The notes below the pieces were generated by a model, which was given only the letters and a program-made list of their open reading frames with translations, ran no database searches and was not told the DNA's origin. A program made the translations under genes and the position numbers. This document shows, piece after piece, positions 1 to 12,815 of a stretch of DNA of 64,000 nt. Source of the stretch: Megaleporinus macrocephalus (Eukaryota; Chordata; Actinopteri; Characiformes; Anostomidae); assembly GCA_021613375.1 (NCBI GenBank), contig CM038704.1, positions 31,992,582 through 32,056,581 of the forward strand. Reading direction: 5' to 3'. Position 1 is the first letter of the stretch; each line of letters begins with the position of its first letter.

Positions 1-1904
1 CTTAGAGACGATCAGGCAGAAATGTGAGGAGACAGAGCATTGTGCCCATGTGCGGGAGAAATTGGAGGCTTGTGAAACCAGAGTGGGCTCGCGGTCCGAA
101 ACTACAGAGGACTGCACTGAGGAGCTTTTCGATTTCCTGCATGCACGTGACCACTGTGTAAGTAGATCACTATTTTCAATTTGACCTGATCAAATGATGT
201 GAAAGAAGCTAACATGTCCTCTACAGGATTGCATTTTTCTGCACAATTCCTATTTATTTGCTGAGTTTAAAATATTGCTTAAAATAATATGTAACTTTTG
301 CACAGACTACATTTTATGTTTCCCCAGTATGTTTAGCTGTTTTGCATTAAAATAGACTTGTGTTCATTTGCTTTTGTGAATAAGGGTCAATGAGGAAGAC
401 AGTCTTGCTATTTTGCCCAAACGAAGAAGTCTAGTTGATTCATTTAGATATGATCCTTTAGGTATTATAGTGTAGTGGCGATCACAAAAATAACTGTGAA
501 CGTCACGTGTAGCAAAACTTTGACGATGTAAGAAGAGATCGCTTGAATTATGAAATTTTAGATCGGCAGTATTACCAGTCTTTACCTTCCTATACCTCGG
601 GTGAATATTTGTTCTGCAGTTCTGTTCTAAAACCATGAATAACTTCAACATTGCTGACAACTATATGCATGATTACTGCATGTGTGAGAAAAATCAGGAC
701 ACTGATAATTAACTGCATTTCCAATATTAATTTACCTTATTTACAGTTATGCCATTTTATTAGGTAAAAAATATAATAAAAAATATAACTGTTCGATTTA
801 TACAGGTTGCTGACTTCTTTACAGCTGCATCCAATCTACACTAGTCCTTCTGTTATATGTTAGTACATTTCAACCAAATTACAGCTGTTGATAAAACAAG
901 CAATTATTTATCCAAATAAATACTAGTAGCAGGCACTTTATTTACCAGTACACATAAAAAAAATTGTTCATTTCAGATCTAGTCCGAACTAGTCAGCTTC
1001 TACCTACCCTACCAACTCGGGAATTTGTTGATTAACTAGTTTGTACCACCCCTAAGTGTGGATGGTGACATAATGGCAAGCTTTAGTTTTATGAAACATT
1101 GATGTTGGCTCTACCATATGTTCAGTATTTCAATATTTGGTCAGTGATCAGAGCTAGGTATTTTGGTGAATCATATCAGATTAAAGGTGGCAGGGAGTGG
1201 ATGGGGCGAATGCTACATGCACATTCAAAGTCAAATTACTTTTTCTAAAGCTGCTTAGAAACTCATAAGGATTTGATTTTGGAAGTTTACTTTGTTATCA
1301 AAGAATCAAATTCTATCCAAAATTGACCTCAAAGTCAAATTTTGACCAATTTATTTAGTCCTGCAGTTATTAAAGAATAAAGAATTGTTTTTTTGTTTTT
1401 GTTTGTTTGTTTTATTTTGCCCTATCCTCATTTTAGTTTAGTTGCAAAGCCTGTTGGAGATTAGAGATTAAAGACTTATTTAAAGACTTACTAAAGATTA
1501 AAGAAAAATCATCAGATGATTTGGAAAAATCGAATCGTCCAAATTGAAGATACATGTTTTTTTTGTTTTTGGACAGCAACAATACATGTTTTACACTTTA
1601 TCGGTTCTGCAGCAATCTTGCAGTACTTTTTAACTTTGAAACTCTAAATTTCTCCTGCACTGGGTTAGAATGTACACTAGTCCCATGTTGCCTCATTACA
1701 CGTCCTGTACTGCCTGTCAGAATCGGCGGGACTGCAGGACAACCTTTTCCATGATCAACCATTAATAAGCTTTGTAATCATTGCCGAGAATCATTTAGAA
1801 TTAAGAGCTGCCTTTTATAACATGCAGTTCCATGAACACTGTGTTTGTTCTGTCCTCTTTCCCTTTTCTAGGTGGCCCATAAGGTCTTTCATTTAATTAA
1901 ATGA
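1..1904 (+). CDS. uqcrh: Cytochrome b-c1 complex subunit 6 (hinge protein), 3' part of gene
   Basis: Only the 3' part of the gene lies in the window. The internal exon (1-157, reading frame from base 2) encodes 52 residues containing the hinge-protein signature [17 protein letters not shown] and the spaced cysteines that form its helical-hairpin disulfides. It ends at a consensus donor, GTAAGT at 158. The last exon (1872-1904), after a CTAG acceptor, adds [10 protein letters not shown] and a TGA stop, which matches the end of the vertebrate protein. The family product is a small acidic protein of the mitochondrial intermembrane-space face of complex III that helps cytochrome c1 dock cytochrome c. 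The 5' exons with the acidic N-terminus are outside the window. The intron 158-1871 holds no recognisable gene. Identity is secure from the conserved C-terminal half. Confidence 0.95.
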
Positions 1905-2063
1905 AGCTCATCAGATCATTTTCATCGCTTCTAGAAGGATGTCCTGCCAGAATCAGTACAAAGTTCCAACTTTATTTATAGGCAGTGATGTAATTGCTGA
2001 CAGTTTCTTCAGTTCAGCCTACTGGACCCAACAACTTGTCTGTGTTTATGTTCATGAATTGTG

Positions 2064-2099
2064 AATAAAATGTTGTAATATGTACATCTCCAAAATAAA
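2064..2099 (+). terminator. uqcrh: Polyadenylation signals of uqcrh
   Basis: Two AATAAA hexamers (2064-2069 and 2094-2099) lie about 160-190 bases past the uqcrh stop, a normal distance for a short 3' UTR. Which one is used cannot be told from sequence. Confidence 0.6.
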
Positions 2100-2242
2100 A
2101 ATGAGTATATAATAATTGTTGTTGACAGTGTCTGTTGAATTTGCAGTGACATTTGCATTGTTTTTTGTTTCTTGAAGTGCTGGTCTTGGAGGGAAAATGT
2201 ACATTAAATGTGCTTAGTAGACAAGTTTAGGGAAAATTAAAG

Positions 2243-3022
2243 ATTAAAGAGTTTGGTGGAAGAGGGATAATGCTATGCTATAGGGTTGTTTTCAGGGTTG
2301 GCCTAGACCCCCTAGTTCCAGTTAAGCTAAGTCTTAATACTTATACTTAAGCATAAATACTAATACTTAAGTCCCAGTGCACAAAGGGAGGGCACTCACA
2401 ATTTATTACATAATTGCCTAATTGTAATTACTTGGGATGATCGCTATCACTACTGTATCATTGGTGTGTCAAACATGCTGACATGTTTAGAGGACAGTGC
2501 TGAGTAATATTGCTGTATCAGCTATAGCTACAACAGTGCAGTGTCTAACTGTACAACGAATATTAGCTATGAATTAAAACATAGCTAGCAAGCAAGATGG
2601 CTAATCAGATCGTTTAGCCACCTCTGACTTGTACATTGCATGCAATTGACCAAAGTTGTTAACTGCAGTTACTAAAAATGACAATTATTGTCATCTAATA
2701 TATCATGAGTGTGACAGGCCTACATAAAAGCAGTTATTTGGTGTGGAAGAACTCAACTGACCTGCAAAATCGAACACCTTTGGGACGAACTAGAATGGAG
2801 ATTGCGAGCCAGGCCTGCTCAACTAATATCAGTGTCCGACCTAACAAATGCTTTTCTGGATGAACAAACAGAAGTTCTACAAAGTCGAAAACCTTCTGGT
2901 GGCTGTTATAGCTGTAGAGTGAGGCCCAACTTCATGTAAAGCCTATGGATTTAGAGTAAGATGTCATAAAATCTCCTGTGGGTGTAATATGTAGGTATCC
3001 CAATATTTTTGTTCATGTAGTG
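2243..3022 (+). mobile_element. Broken Tc1-like transposon, interrupted by unrelated sequence
   Basis: Bases about 2243-2392 resemble the middle of a fish Tc1-like transposase gene (the stretch around AGAGGGATAATG, then the piece with GTGCACAAAG). Bases about 2735-3022 resemble its 3' end, including the stretch around TCGAACACCTTTGGGACGA and a terminal inverted-repeat-like end GGTATCCCAATATTTTTGTTC. The roughly 340 bases between (2393-2735) do not belong to the element and look like an insertion. The copy carries many stops and lacks its 5' end, so it is dead. It sits between uqcrh and lrrc41. Confidence 0.75.
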
Positions 3023-3369
3023 TATGTTAAGTGTGGGATAAGACACACTTTCTCCAGAACACAGTGGGCAACAGTGCGACCAGACAAACTGTACAAGCAC
3101 AATACATTAAACTAAATTACTGTGAGTACAAGAAGATGGAGGTAGTAGAGAAAATGCAACGAGCTTCGCAAAGGTTCAACTTGTGTAAAAGTTACTTTTT
3201 TAGATGATTCACACAACATGCAGTAATGCATAATCAGTGTAAAAAGACAGGTTGGACAGGACTTTTATTTTGAAGTCATACCTTCCCGTAATTGTTGTGG
3301 TAAAGTCGCATAGCTGCCTGCAGTCAGTTTGATAAGTTAGTTGTAGAGGTATTTACTGCTGGTTTCAGA

Positions 3370-3460
3370 TTAGCACACGCGTTTTTATAAACTGTTACGC
3401 GGGAATGTAGCGTTTCTGACCGTGTCTATGATCTGGACTGAGCTGGAACTTAGCAGCAGA
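3370..3460 (+). promoter_or_regulatory. lrrc41: Probable lrrc41 promoter-proximal region / 5' UTR
   Basis: A short CpG-containing patch (ACACGCG, TTACGCGGG, TGTAGCG, TGACCG) directly precedes the lrrc41 ATG in otherwise CpG-poor DNA. No clear TATA box is evident. The transcription start is not determined, so this is inference from base composition and position. Confidence 0.35.
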
Positions 3461-6400
3461 ATGGCAACAGTAGCGACTTTGGTCTCGATGTGTATCAGGA
3501 CAGTAGCGCAGAATATGGATGTGCTGGAGAAGCGAGTCGGCGGTAAGACTATCCAGATAACCTGAAAATTTTTTTAGAATAGTTTTAGAATATAAGGGAA
3601 AAACTATCTTGATTAAAAAAGCAAGTCCTAAAACAAGACCAGCTCTCTGATCCAGTCAGATAAAGTGAAAGAGACGTAGAGGCGAGGCTGCCCTTTAGAG
3701 CACTGTTTTTTATAGAGTGGATTTTTGCAGTGACAAATAAAATACAATAACCATACAAGCTTCTAATTGGGATCCTTCACAAATAAAAAGCGACAGAAGA
3801 AAAAAACATGTAGCTCCATTTTTGTCTTTTAGTTTTCTGCATCATGTGTATAAATATATAGTGACTATATATAGGTAAAGACTAATTAGACAATACTGTA
3901 CAAACAAAGAAAGAATAATGTTTTGTGTGTTAATTGTATAGAATTGTAAATGCTTTGCAGATATGCTCTTTTAATATTAATCTTACTCTAGATCTGCCAG
4001 CCTCACTTCTCAAGGACCTACTGCCTCATCTGAACATGTTCTACCTGGACAGAATTGAAAAGGTTGCTGTTTGCAAAAGTAAGCATCAGTGCATTAACTG
4101 AAGTGTCCACTCTTGTCAGTCTTCCTCTTCATGTATTTATGGATGTTTAAAGATTGCAGAGCCACCTAATTGTCTGTGATTTTAGGAATCTCCAGTTCAC
4201 TCCAGTTCGTTTGGGCAGCAAAATGGAGAGATTTGAACCATACATGGCGTTGCAAATTAAAGGTTGTGTATTTTTGTTTTATGTTGTGTTATTTAAAACA
4301 GTGTGGACGTACTGCTGTACACTGTTGCTCAACAGTTTGGAATCAATGTCCTAAATAATATTAACCCATTCTGGTTACCAGTAAATTTATAGAATTATTC
4401 CAGCAGGTATTATTTTCCTTCCTATTTTATACAAATATTTTATGATATTCTTAGTAATATAGTGAAATGAAAACAGAATTTTGAATAAGTTTCTCTTAGT
4501 TCGATTATCATAAAATTTTTGTAAGTCTGTAAGCTATTTCTTCCAGGTTTAAATGAATGTGGTCCAGACTTTTAGACTCCACTGTAGATTATTATTTTTT
4601 TGTTTAATGACGTCATGTTCTCAGAATACCAAAAATATTAAATGTCTTGAATTAAAGTGTAGTGCAAGTGGTCATTTAATATTTCTTTTAGTAAAGGATT
4701 CACCTGAAAGGAGCTAATTTAATAGATACTTTAAACAGTAGGTAGCAAACATATCTAATGAAAATACACAGTCCCTTCCCCTCCCTCCTCAATTCTGACC
4801 AGTCCAGAACAAATATTGTAAGTCCTGCATTAAACTTTTTGAAAATGATTGACAGAACACAAGAGGTACAAACTGGTATTACAAGAAAGAACGGAATGGG
4901 GCTAGCTGGTCAGCATGCTAATTTCCATAGATATCACTGCAACACAGGTGTCTTGTACATAATGTTGAAACTGTTATCTTCACATTAATTCACTGTAATT
5001 AATTTGAATCAATTTTGGAATTTTAAACTGAGAAACTTACATACTGAAACTTAGAAACCAGTCCTTTGTGTATATTTGCATATTTACTGTGTGTGCAATA
5101 ATTGTATTATGTATAAAATAACACAAACTGTGACTTTTGAGCAGCAGTGTAAATAGTAGTGGACACTGGGTGAACTAACAGATCTTTGAATTTTCCTGTT
5201 TCAGTTTATGCAGCCTGAGGAGAACTGGAAGCAGAAGTGTTTGGAAAGTTTGTTTCACATGATCTTGTTCAGAAAGACACAAGCACACAACATTATTTCA
5301 AACCTTAGCGAATGTGCAGTTCTGACCATGTCAGCCAAACACGTGCTGATGCTTTCTCTTTCCGTTGCGGGACGAGCTGGCAGCCGGCTGGCTTCGGAAG
5401 AGCTTCGTCCAGTTCTGTCCATTCTGGAGGAGAGAGTGAGGTGCCTCAGATTGTTTGATGCCATGGCTCTTTTCAAACAAGGACGCACAGACATTTTATT
5501 TGTTCTTCATCGTCTTCTTGACCACGGCTCTGTGGCTGAGGTTTTTCTGAAGAGAACTCCTGATTGCTTTTTATTTAGCTGGATCACTTCCAGATGTAGG
5601 GGACCGGCCCGGATTGATCCTCAGACTTCAGCAGCTCCAGATAATAGGGGTGGGGAAATAATAATAATAATAATAATAATAATGATAATAATGATAATAA
5701 AAATAGTAAGCTGCACTTCGCAAGGTGCAAAGCACTAAAAAGGTAGCATATTATTTTTTATGTGAAAAAGTTAAATGGATTAAATAACAGCATAATGTTC
5801 TACAGTACAAAGTAAACAACATCCAATAAACTAGTTAGTTTAGATTTTTGCTGTTTGTGTAAATAGTTTGGCAAATATTCCAGTACTTTTCCAAAAGGGC
5901 CAGTTCAGTTCCTCTGATGTTTTATAATTTCTGCATAATTCAGTTGTTGTGATACAATTTGGAGAGGTTTAATGTGAAAAGACTCAACATTGAGAAACGT
6001 TCTGATTTATATACAATGGAGATGGTGGGAACCTGGTGCCTACATTTTACTGAACCCTATTTGCTAAATAAACTCAAATGTATCCTGGCAGTTAGCTAAA
6101 ACTGCAAAAAAAAAAAAAACAGTAAAAATACTAGAACATTAATGGGACAAACATTAGTGTCTGCTAAGACCAAGACAGATGGTTTTGAATGTATTATACC
6201 TTTTGGTTGGTGTCCAAAGATTTGTTTTAATGGAAACTGGGGTTTAGGTGAACTTTTCTTTTTTTATCTTACCACGTCCTTTCTGGAACTTTCTGGAAAG
6301 AATTCAAAATAACCATCAAGCAGAAGCTTAAAGAGGTCATCACCACCACTGTGTACAATTCTGACCTGTGCAGAAATTTTGAAAAATCTTTGGAATTCCC

Positions 6401-9400
6401 CTTTATTTCTTTTATTGCGTTTTGGCTGCTCTGATTTTGTATTATAAAATTCTATTTTTAATTTATCACCCACCCATATCAGACACCCATCGTGATGAAG
6501 AACTTTGGGCAGAGGAGGGTCCTTCTGCACCCAAATGTCCTCGTTTGGATTTGTGCATGGATGAGAAATTATGCAGCAAGTTTTCCCCATCGTGTAGCAT
6601 TAATGGACGATGCCGGATGGGACAGATTCATTCGCTGGAGCTGGAGGTGCGATCCCTGGCTACAGTGTCTAGCCTCCTGCCTTCATGGTATTGCCTTCGT
6701 TCCCTTCATCTGTATGGAGCTCGTAAGTCCAAAAGCAAACATCTGATGTTGAAGTCATCAAATACATTTTAAGTCAAGTCCTTTCCTCAGATTTTCATTA
6801 TATGTCCATATCAAAGAAGTTTCCTGTCGGTCTTAAAAGTACAGTAACAAAAACAGCCTGTTTCATTCTAAGGGATAAAGAGAGGCTAAAAAAGTAGTTC
6901 AAAAATGAATTATGACTGTTGAGGGTACATCAGCTCCATGCAAAAATTTCTGAGTGGACCAAAGTTATTAAAAAAAAACATGTGGGATGTGACCCTTACT
7001 ACATTCTGGAAATAATGTTTTATGTGAAACAAAACATTTTAGGTCAATATCTAATTTTTTTCTTGTCATTTATTTTTTCCCTTGAGATCTAGATTTGTGT
7101 GGGTTTATGTAACAAAATGGTCATAATATATTTTTACTATATTATTTCCAACATCTCACTAGCCACTAGCATTAAACAGGCCTACCTTATTTTACCCTGC
7201 CCGTTACTGTACCTTTTAGAACTAATATTTGAAAAAAATAGCTCAGTACTGATTGGCTGTTGCAGCTTAGTTTACATTTACTAGTTATAAGGCAAGTAAT
7301 GGGACAAAGGTGGTGGGTTTAATAAGCCACTACTTTTGGCCTGTTTTTCATTTTGTGCTTGCTGAAAGGCTTGACAAATAAGACCTCTGCACTGGATCTA
7401 ATCTGTTCCTCTACATCTCCACACTGAATTTGATCTTTTGAAACACTGGTATTCAGTACTCTGATCACAATAGTCTTTTATCGGTTGAGTATCAGTAAAA
7501 TAAAGGGTGAAGTAAAAACAATGAGATCACACCCACATCACAAACGCATATTTTTCATGTCTGTCAAAGTCTACCATGAAACTAGTTATGGCATTTGAAA
7601 GGACACCTGTATAATTTATGACTTAATTTTATATAAATCTTGGCCGAAACAAGTGTGCACCATTGTTATAGTGCTAATTTATAGTACTTATATAATCCAC
7701 CAGAATCTAAAAAAGCATAACATAATATTTAGTTCACTTCTATATAAATATTAATATGTAATGTTAGGATGCTGAACATTACATTATACTCGATAATGTA
7801 ACATATCCAACACAGAGAATAAAGTTGAAGGTTGCATCTTTTTTTGCAGTGTTTAGTGAATTATACTGAAATAAAACGCAAAAATTTTAAATCCAGTGAC
7901 TAAGCAGTAGTTGTATAATACAATGTGATGATGTGTTTCATTGTTTCACTTCGAAAATTAACGTTTTTCCAAAGGCACCTGACACCTTTGAGTATAGCTT
8001 CATGTCATAAATTGTATATATTGTCAAGTCTCACCATATTGAAACCAAAAAAATGTATCTATTGTGTATGCAGAGCCCCTCTGGGAGGATGATGTGGGTG
8101 ATTTGGTCAAGTCCCTGGAAAAACTTTTTGTGAACCCCTCCTGTTCCCTGAGGGAGCTGAGCATGGGTAATGTCTGTGGTCAGAATCTTTTAGCTGGACT
8201 ACTGGCTGCCTGTCCAACACTGCGCTGCTTTTCATTGGACATCAACCTGCCACAAGACAACAGAATTACTATTGGGAAAAAGTTAATACAGGATACAGGT
8301 GAATGCATGTGTTTTAATCTTTTTAATTTTGTCAATTAAAGTGATGCTTCAGGGGAAAATATATTAATAATGCAAGTAATTCAGGTGTGTGTCCAGGTGT
8401 AATAAAACCTCAAATGTGGCCTGTGCAAAAGTCATGGCATATATTATGTTTTACATTTTATTTTTGACAATATATTAAATGCAGGAAAAAGTAGATATTA
8501 AGAGATTGTCACACAGAAAATCAACAAAACATAATTTGTTTAAGTTCAGAGTTGCATACATTCCTATATGTAACTTTAATGTCCATTTTCTCAAGATGCA
8601 TTTGTTTGTCTTTTAAACGTAGAACTGTCTCTTGAAAAGCTTTCATTAAAATCAACTGAAATCCAGACAGTTGAGAACTTTCCAGCTGTGCTTCAGTGTG
8701 CTTCAAAACTAAAAAGCCTTCACATCACAAGAATACGTCATGTTCATCTGCTGCTTCACACTTTATCAGGTACTGCACAAAAGAAAAAGAATTTGCAATT
8801 ACTTAGAGTTCCATTAAATGTCTTTAATATTTAGATTTTGGACCATCTGTGTGGCAGATTTACGATGTAAGTATAATAAGGAAAGTATATGAATTTTGAA
8901 CAATGCTGCTACACCTATAACAAAATGTCAGAATTAGAATTACATATTAGAATGTTAGAATAAAATGTTAGAATCAGAATTATACAGAATTATACATGAC
9001 TTGTGCTAAATAGGCATATTTTTAGCCAGAATCTTATAATGACATTGGGATAGTCAAACCACTCTATAAATTCTTTTCCAGCCTGTTTTCCCTCTTTATA
9101 AACCCATTGTGGGATAAACTGGTCATGCCGTATATTTAGGTAGTTGGCTAATCTTATTTTATTGCCACGTAATGGTGCTGACCAACTGAAGCAACCCCAG
9201 ATTATAACACTGCCTTCAGAGGCTTATACAGTAGGCACTATGCGTAATGGTTGCATCGCTTCATGCGCTTCCCACATGACCCTTTTTAATACTTTAGTCA
9301 AGTCTTTATGCTCCTGAGCAAACTAAAGCCTTTTTACAGATTAGCTAACAAGTGCTTTTTTATGACCACTCAGCTTTTTAGTCTTGGTTGGTTTTTTTTC

Positions 9401-12098
9401 CATAAAACTTCCCCCATGATAGTTTAAAAAATGAGAAGTTACTCACTGCATCTGTTAAAAAAAACTGTTTTATTGGAATTGTAATTATCCAGTCATATAC
9501 TCTTAAGTCCTTGCTTATTTAAATGCAGTCATCAACATAGATTTTGTCCTGCCATTGTATTTTAAAACTTTTATCTCAAAGAAGTAAAGTAAGTAAGTAC
9601 GTTTTTGACGATACAGGCCCTTTAAGGTCTTAAATTGTATCTGGGTATTGGAGCAAAGTCTGTTTGATTGGGCTTTAAACTTAATTGTCCTAAGAAACAT
9701 GATTGGACATACTTGATCTTCAAAATGATTCACAGCACACCTATTAACCTATTAGTGTTTTTCCTTCCAGAGTCTAATCCCCTGTTGAGGGTACTAATAT
9801 TAGAAGACATAAACTTGGCAGATTGTCATCAAGAAATAATTAATCTTTTGGAGAACTCCATCCTAGAGGGTAAGACATAGTTAGGTGAAAAATGTAATTC
9901 AACCAAAAGTTACATGAACATGAATATATATTCATTGCATAGCTAAAGCAGTAGTATCTTTAAACCTGAATTCTGTTTATTTGATAACAATATGTAATAC
10001 AGGGACATAGTCCATTTAAGGAAGTCTAGTTTGCTTAACCACTGAACAGTTTGAGGTATTATAGGCATGCATTCCTTGACTACATTAGCTACATTTCCTG
10101 TATCAACCTTACAGCTCCAGTACAAAACTAAAGACTTTAATTTTAGACAAGAAATATCTTGACTGATCAGAAATGTTTGGAGTAAGAGTGAAAATGGAAA
10201 AAATACATTATTCATCTGATCTTCCTTCACCTTATTTTTATATTTAATTTAATCTTTCTACTGCATGTCATCATTTCAGAGTTATCCCTGAAAGACTGCC
10301 GACTACTTATGAAATGTAGAGAGAAGAAGGATTTTCTGGTGCCGTTTGTGGTGGCGGTCAGGGGGGTCTGTTCACTCCGGTCTCTCTCACTGTCTCAGAA
10401 CCGACTGGGTAAGATTGATATAACTCATATAAGAGGAGATGATGCTAAATAGGTATAAACCCCAATGGACTGCAAGCTTATTATTCAGTATTTAATAATT
10501 AAGGCTACTTTAAAATAGTTTATAATTGCTATGGAACTGAGCTATCGTAACCCTAGAATTCTGTTCTAGTTGAGTCAGATAAGCTTTTAACTTATGGAAT
10601 ATAATTCAATATGGCTGCTCCAGGATAAAAAAAAATGGCAGGGTAATTTCCCAAAATTTCCAAGCCAGGATCGAAGAGTAGTAGTCTGGATGTATGTAAG
10701 CAATGCCACAAACTCAAGAACAATAACAACACGCAGCATGGCTATATGTTAGGTTTACAGAAGGATATTCACTTAATGATTGTTTTAGTATGCCTCTCCT
10801 ACCAAACTGTCAGACTGTAAAAAATACTTACATTGCAGATTCATACTAAAATCACCGTTCATTTAAAATCACCTCATTGTTCATCACTTATGTTACCGAC
10901 CCTTCACAGGTTAAAGTAATTCAGCTCCATTGGGACTTATTCTGTAAATTCAGTAGTTATGAGAATAAAGATTTGAAATGTGGATCAATATACGGAGTGC
11001 CGTTAATGGTTCTAAAACTAAAATGCATCTTTCACCAACAGCTACAAATGTCATCGAAATAGCAGATTTGTTCTTCGGTGACTGCCCCAGCAAAATAACC
11101 GGGCTGGACCTCAGGTAATAATAATAATATAATACAGTTCTTATGTGTTGTATGATATATAGATATAAACCAAAAGCATGTTGACACCCAAACTGAGCAT
11201 CTCATTCCAAACCCATTTGCATTAATATGGAGTTAGTTTACTTTGCATGTATAACAACCTCCGGCCTTCTGGGATGCTTTACACTAGATTTTGGAACATG
11301 GCTGGAGTAATTGGTTTCCATTTAGCCACAAAATATGTTGCATGGGGTTACTGTGCAGGCCAGTTGAGGCTTTGTTCAAAGAGCCCTAGGTCTTTATTCC
11401 TTGTCCAGCTGATGAACAGCTGGAGCAGAAGCATTTTGGGAGTTGATAGTGAATGTTGTAGCCAAGGATAGATGATATTAACTTACTACATGATTAAGCG
11501 TTTGGCAGGCCCGTTCTGTGTGGTTTTGTGGTTAGCACTTAATGGCTGAGCTGTTGTTGCTCTTGTATCTTCAGAGCAGGAGAGGACAGCTTTGTGCCCT
11601 TTTTGCAGTGGGCAGAAAGATGGTGCTATTCTATGACAGTGCAGTGTTGAAAGTCACTGAGCTCATTACTGCAGCTTCAACTGCTGGCATTTGTCTGTGA
11701 AGACTTTATCGATTTAATGCTCGTCAGTAATGGGTGTTGCTAAAATAGCTGACTACACTGTGCCATGGTGTGTAATACTAAGCATTTTCTGCCCCATTTA
11801 TGTGTTAATAATAGAATAGTTATTTTCTTATATTGCTGTGTGCCACAGAAAGGGTTATTTGTTTCCCTCTTTATACAGCTCAAACTTTATACTACCTGCT
11901 GACCTGCTGAAGTTTAGCCAAAGGATGGAAACATACCATCCTGCCCAGAGACTCATGTTGGACCTACGGTTTAACCCGCTTGATCGCGACCTTGAGGTGA
12001 AAGCTCAAGCCATGAAAAAGCTCCTTCCCTTCTGTAACATTCTGACCGATGATTGGGACTCCAGGTCCGCTATGGCAGATCATGTGAGTGTGATGTGA
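3461..12098 (+). CDS. lrrc41: Leucine-rich repeat-containing protein 41 (BC-box ubiquitin-ligase substrate receptor)
   Basis: Eleven coding exons: 3461-3542, 3992-4078, 4186-4262, 5205-5649, 6483-6722, 8074-8298, 8623-8769, 9771-9869, 10280-10408, 11042-11114, 11879-12098. All have AG acceptors and GT donors, frame is kept at each junction, and the total of 1824 bases gives 607 residues plus stop. Human LRRC41 (812 residues, from memory) matches at the N-terminus (VLEKRV, then LPHLNMFYLDRIE, the BC-box region that binds Elongin B/C), in the leucine-rich repeats (NLADCHQEI, SLSQNRLG) and at the end (DDWDSRSAMADHVSVM against DSWDSSQAFADYVSTM). The family recruits substrates to Cullin-Elongin ubiquitin ligases. 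The basic, serine-rich insert of the human protein is missing; it would fall between exons 4 and 5. The donor GTGGGG at 5650 is the least certain junction. The gene is convergent with rad54l. Confidence 0.93.
5656..5703. repeat. (AAT)n/(GAT) microsatellite just after an lrrc41 splice donor
   Basis: An imperfect trinucleotide tract of AAT with interspersed GAT units starts about seven bases after the exon 4 donor of lrrc41. The predicted protein would read into poly-isoleucine if this donor were skipped. Confidence 0.9.
9040..9410 (-). mobile_element. Degenerate Tc1-like transposon fragment in lrrc41 intron
   Basis: The + strand reads as the reverse complement of a fish Tc1-like transposase gene, for example the stretch around AACCCCAGATTATAACACTG and the run through GTAGGCACTATGCG and TCTTTATGCTCCTGAGCAAAC. 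It has no usable reading frame. It lies in the intron between exons 7 and 8 of lrrc41. Assignment rests on recalled consensus sequence, so subfamily is not claimed. Confidence 0.6.
11170..11790 (-). mobile_element. Internally deleted Tc1-like transposon in lrrc41 intron 10
   Basis: Several blocks on the + strand match the reverse complement of a common fish Tc1-like element: GAGCATCTCATTCCAAACCC, TGGCTGAGCTGTTGTTGCTC and GTTGAAAGTCACTGAGCTC. The central part of the transposase gene is missing, so this is a deleted, dead copy. It fills most of the last lrrc41 intron. Confidence 0.75.
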
Positions 12099-12341
12099 AG
12101 AGTTTGTCTAGTAGAGTTAATCTTGGTCGCCCTATGAAGCACTACAATGTAGTTAACGTGATGCACTGTGTATATTTAACTGGCAAGCTCACTGCCAAAA
12201 CATTTTCCCTAAACCTCAAACTTCAAAAAAAGAAAAAGTGTGTTATGGTGGGCTTAAGGGGAATTACACTTATCTAAATTTCTGTATAATACAATGAATG
12301 AGAATCAGATAACTGTAAAACTTGAGCAAAATCATGTCGCC

Positions 12342-12358
12342 AATAAACTTAGAATAAA
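12342..12358 (+). terminator. lrrc41: Polyadenylation signals of lrrc41
   Basis: Two AATAAA hexamers (12342-12347 and 12353-12358) lie about 250 bases after the lrrc41 stop codon and give a plausible 3' end. Confidence 0.55.
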
Positions 12359-12629
12359 CGTGGCATATATGTAACGTAAACCTTAAACTTCATGGCGCGG
12401 CTTTAAAAAAACAAACAACGAGTCAATTTACTAGAAAATACTAACATAAATCTAGACGATGTAAAAGATTTGAACCTGTCATTTCGTCAAGCATCGTTTG
12501 TTTTTCACCGCCACTCCAACAGTGTTTTGCTGCCATCTCGCGGTTGCGGCGTTAAACGCTGTTTGTTCATTTCTGGTACCGCGATCTACTTCCGCACATG
12601 CGCAGATTAAGATGTCCGAATGAAGCCCC

Positions 12630-12815
12630 AGTGAGAATGTACATGCACTAAACAAATCTGATCAGTGAGCTAAAAACCTGCTCTCTACATCGGATTTTTA
12701 GGCCTCAGTCCGATGTAGGAAATCAGCGTATGCTGTTTACATGACCATTTGAAGGATTAGATAACTGCAGAAATCCGACTGTGATGAGATTATTGAGTGC
12801 ATGTAAACGCTCTTA
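12630..12815. mobile_element. Palindromic MITE between lrrc41 and rad54l
   Basis: Imperfect inverted ends (GAGAATGTACATGCACTA at 12633, against GAGTGCATGTAAACGCTC at 12795) enclose a perfect 10-base inner stem, CTACATCGGA at 12685-12694 and its complement at 12709-12718. This is the shape of a non-autonomous foldback DNA transposon. No coding capacity. Confidence 0.6.

Noticed and set aside
364..660. 98-codon - strand open frame in the uqcrh intron
   Set aside because: No recognisable domain, no splice context and AT-rich composition; kept only as a possible unknown repeat remnant.
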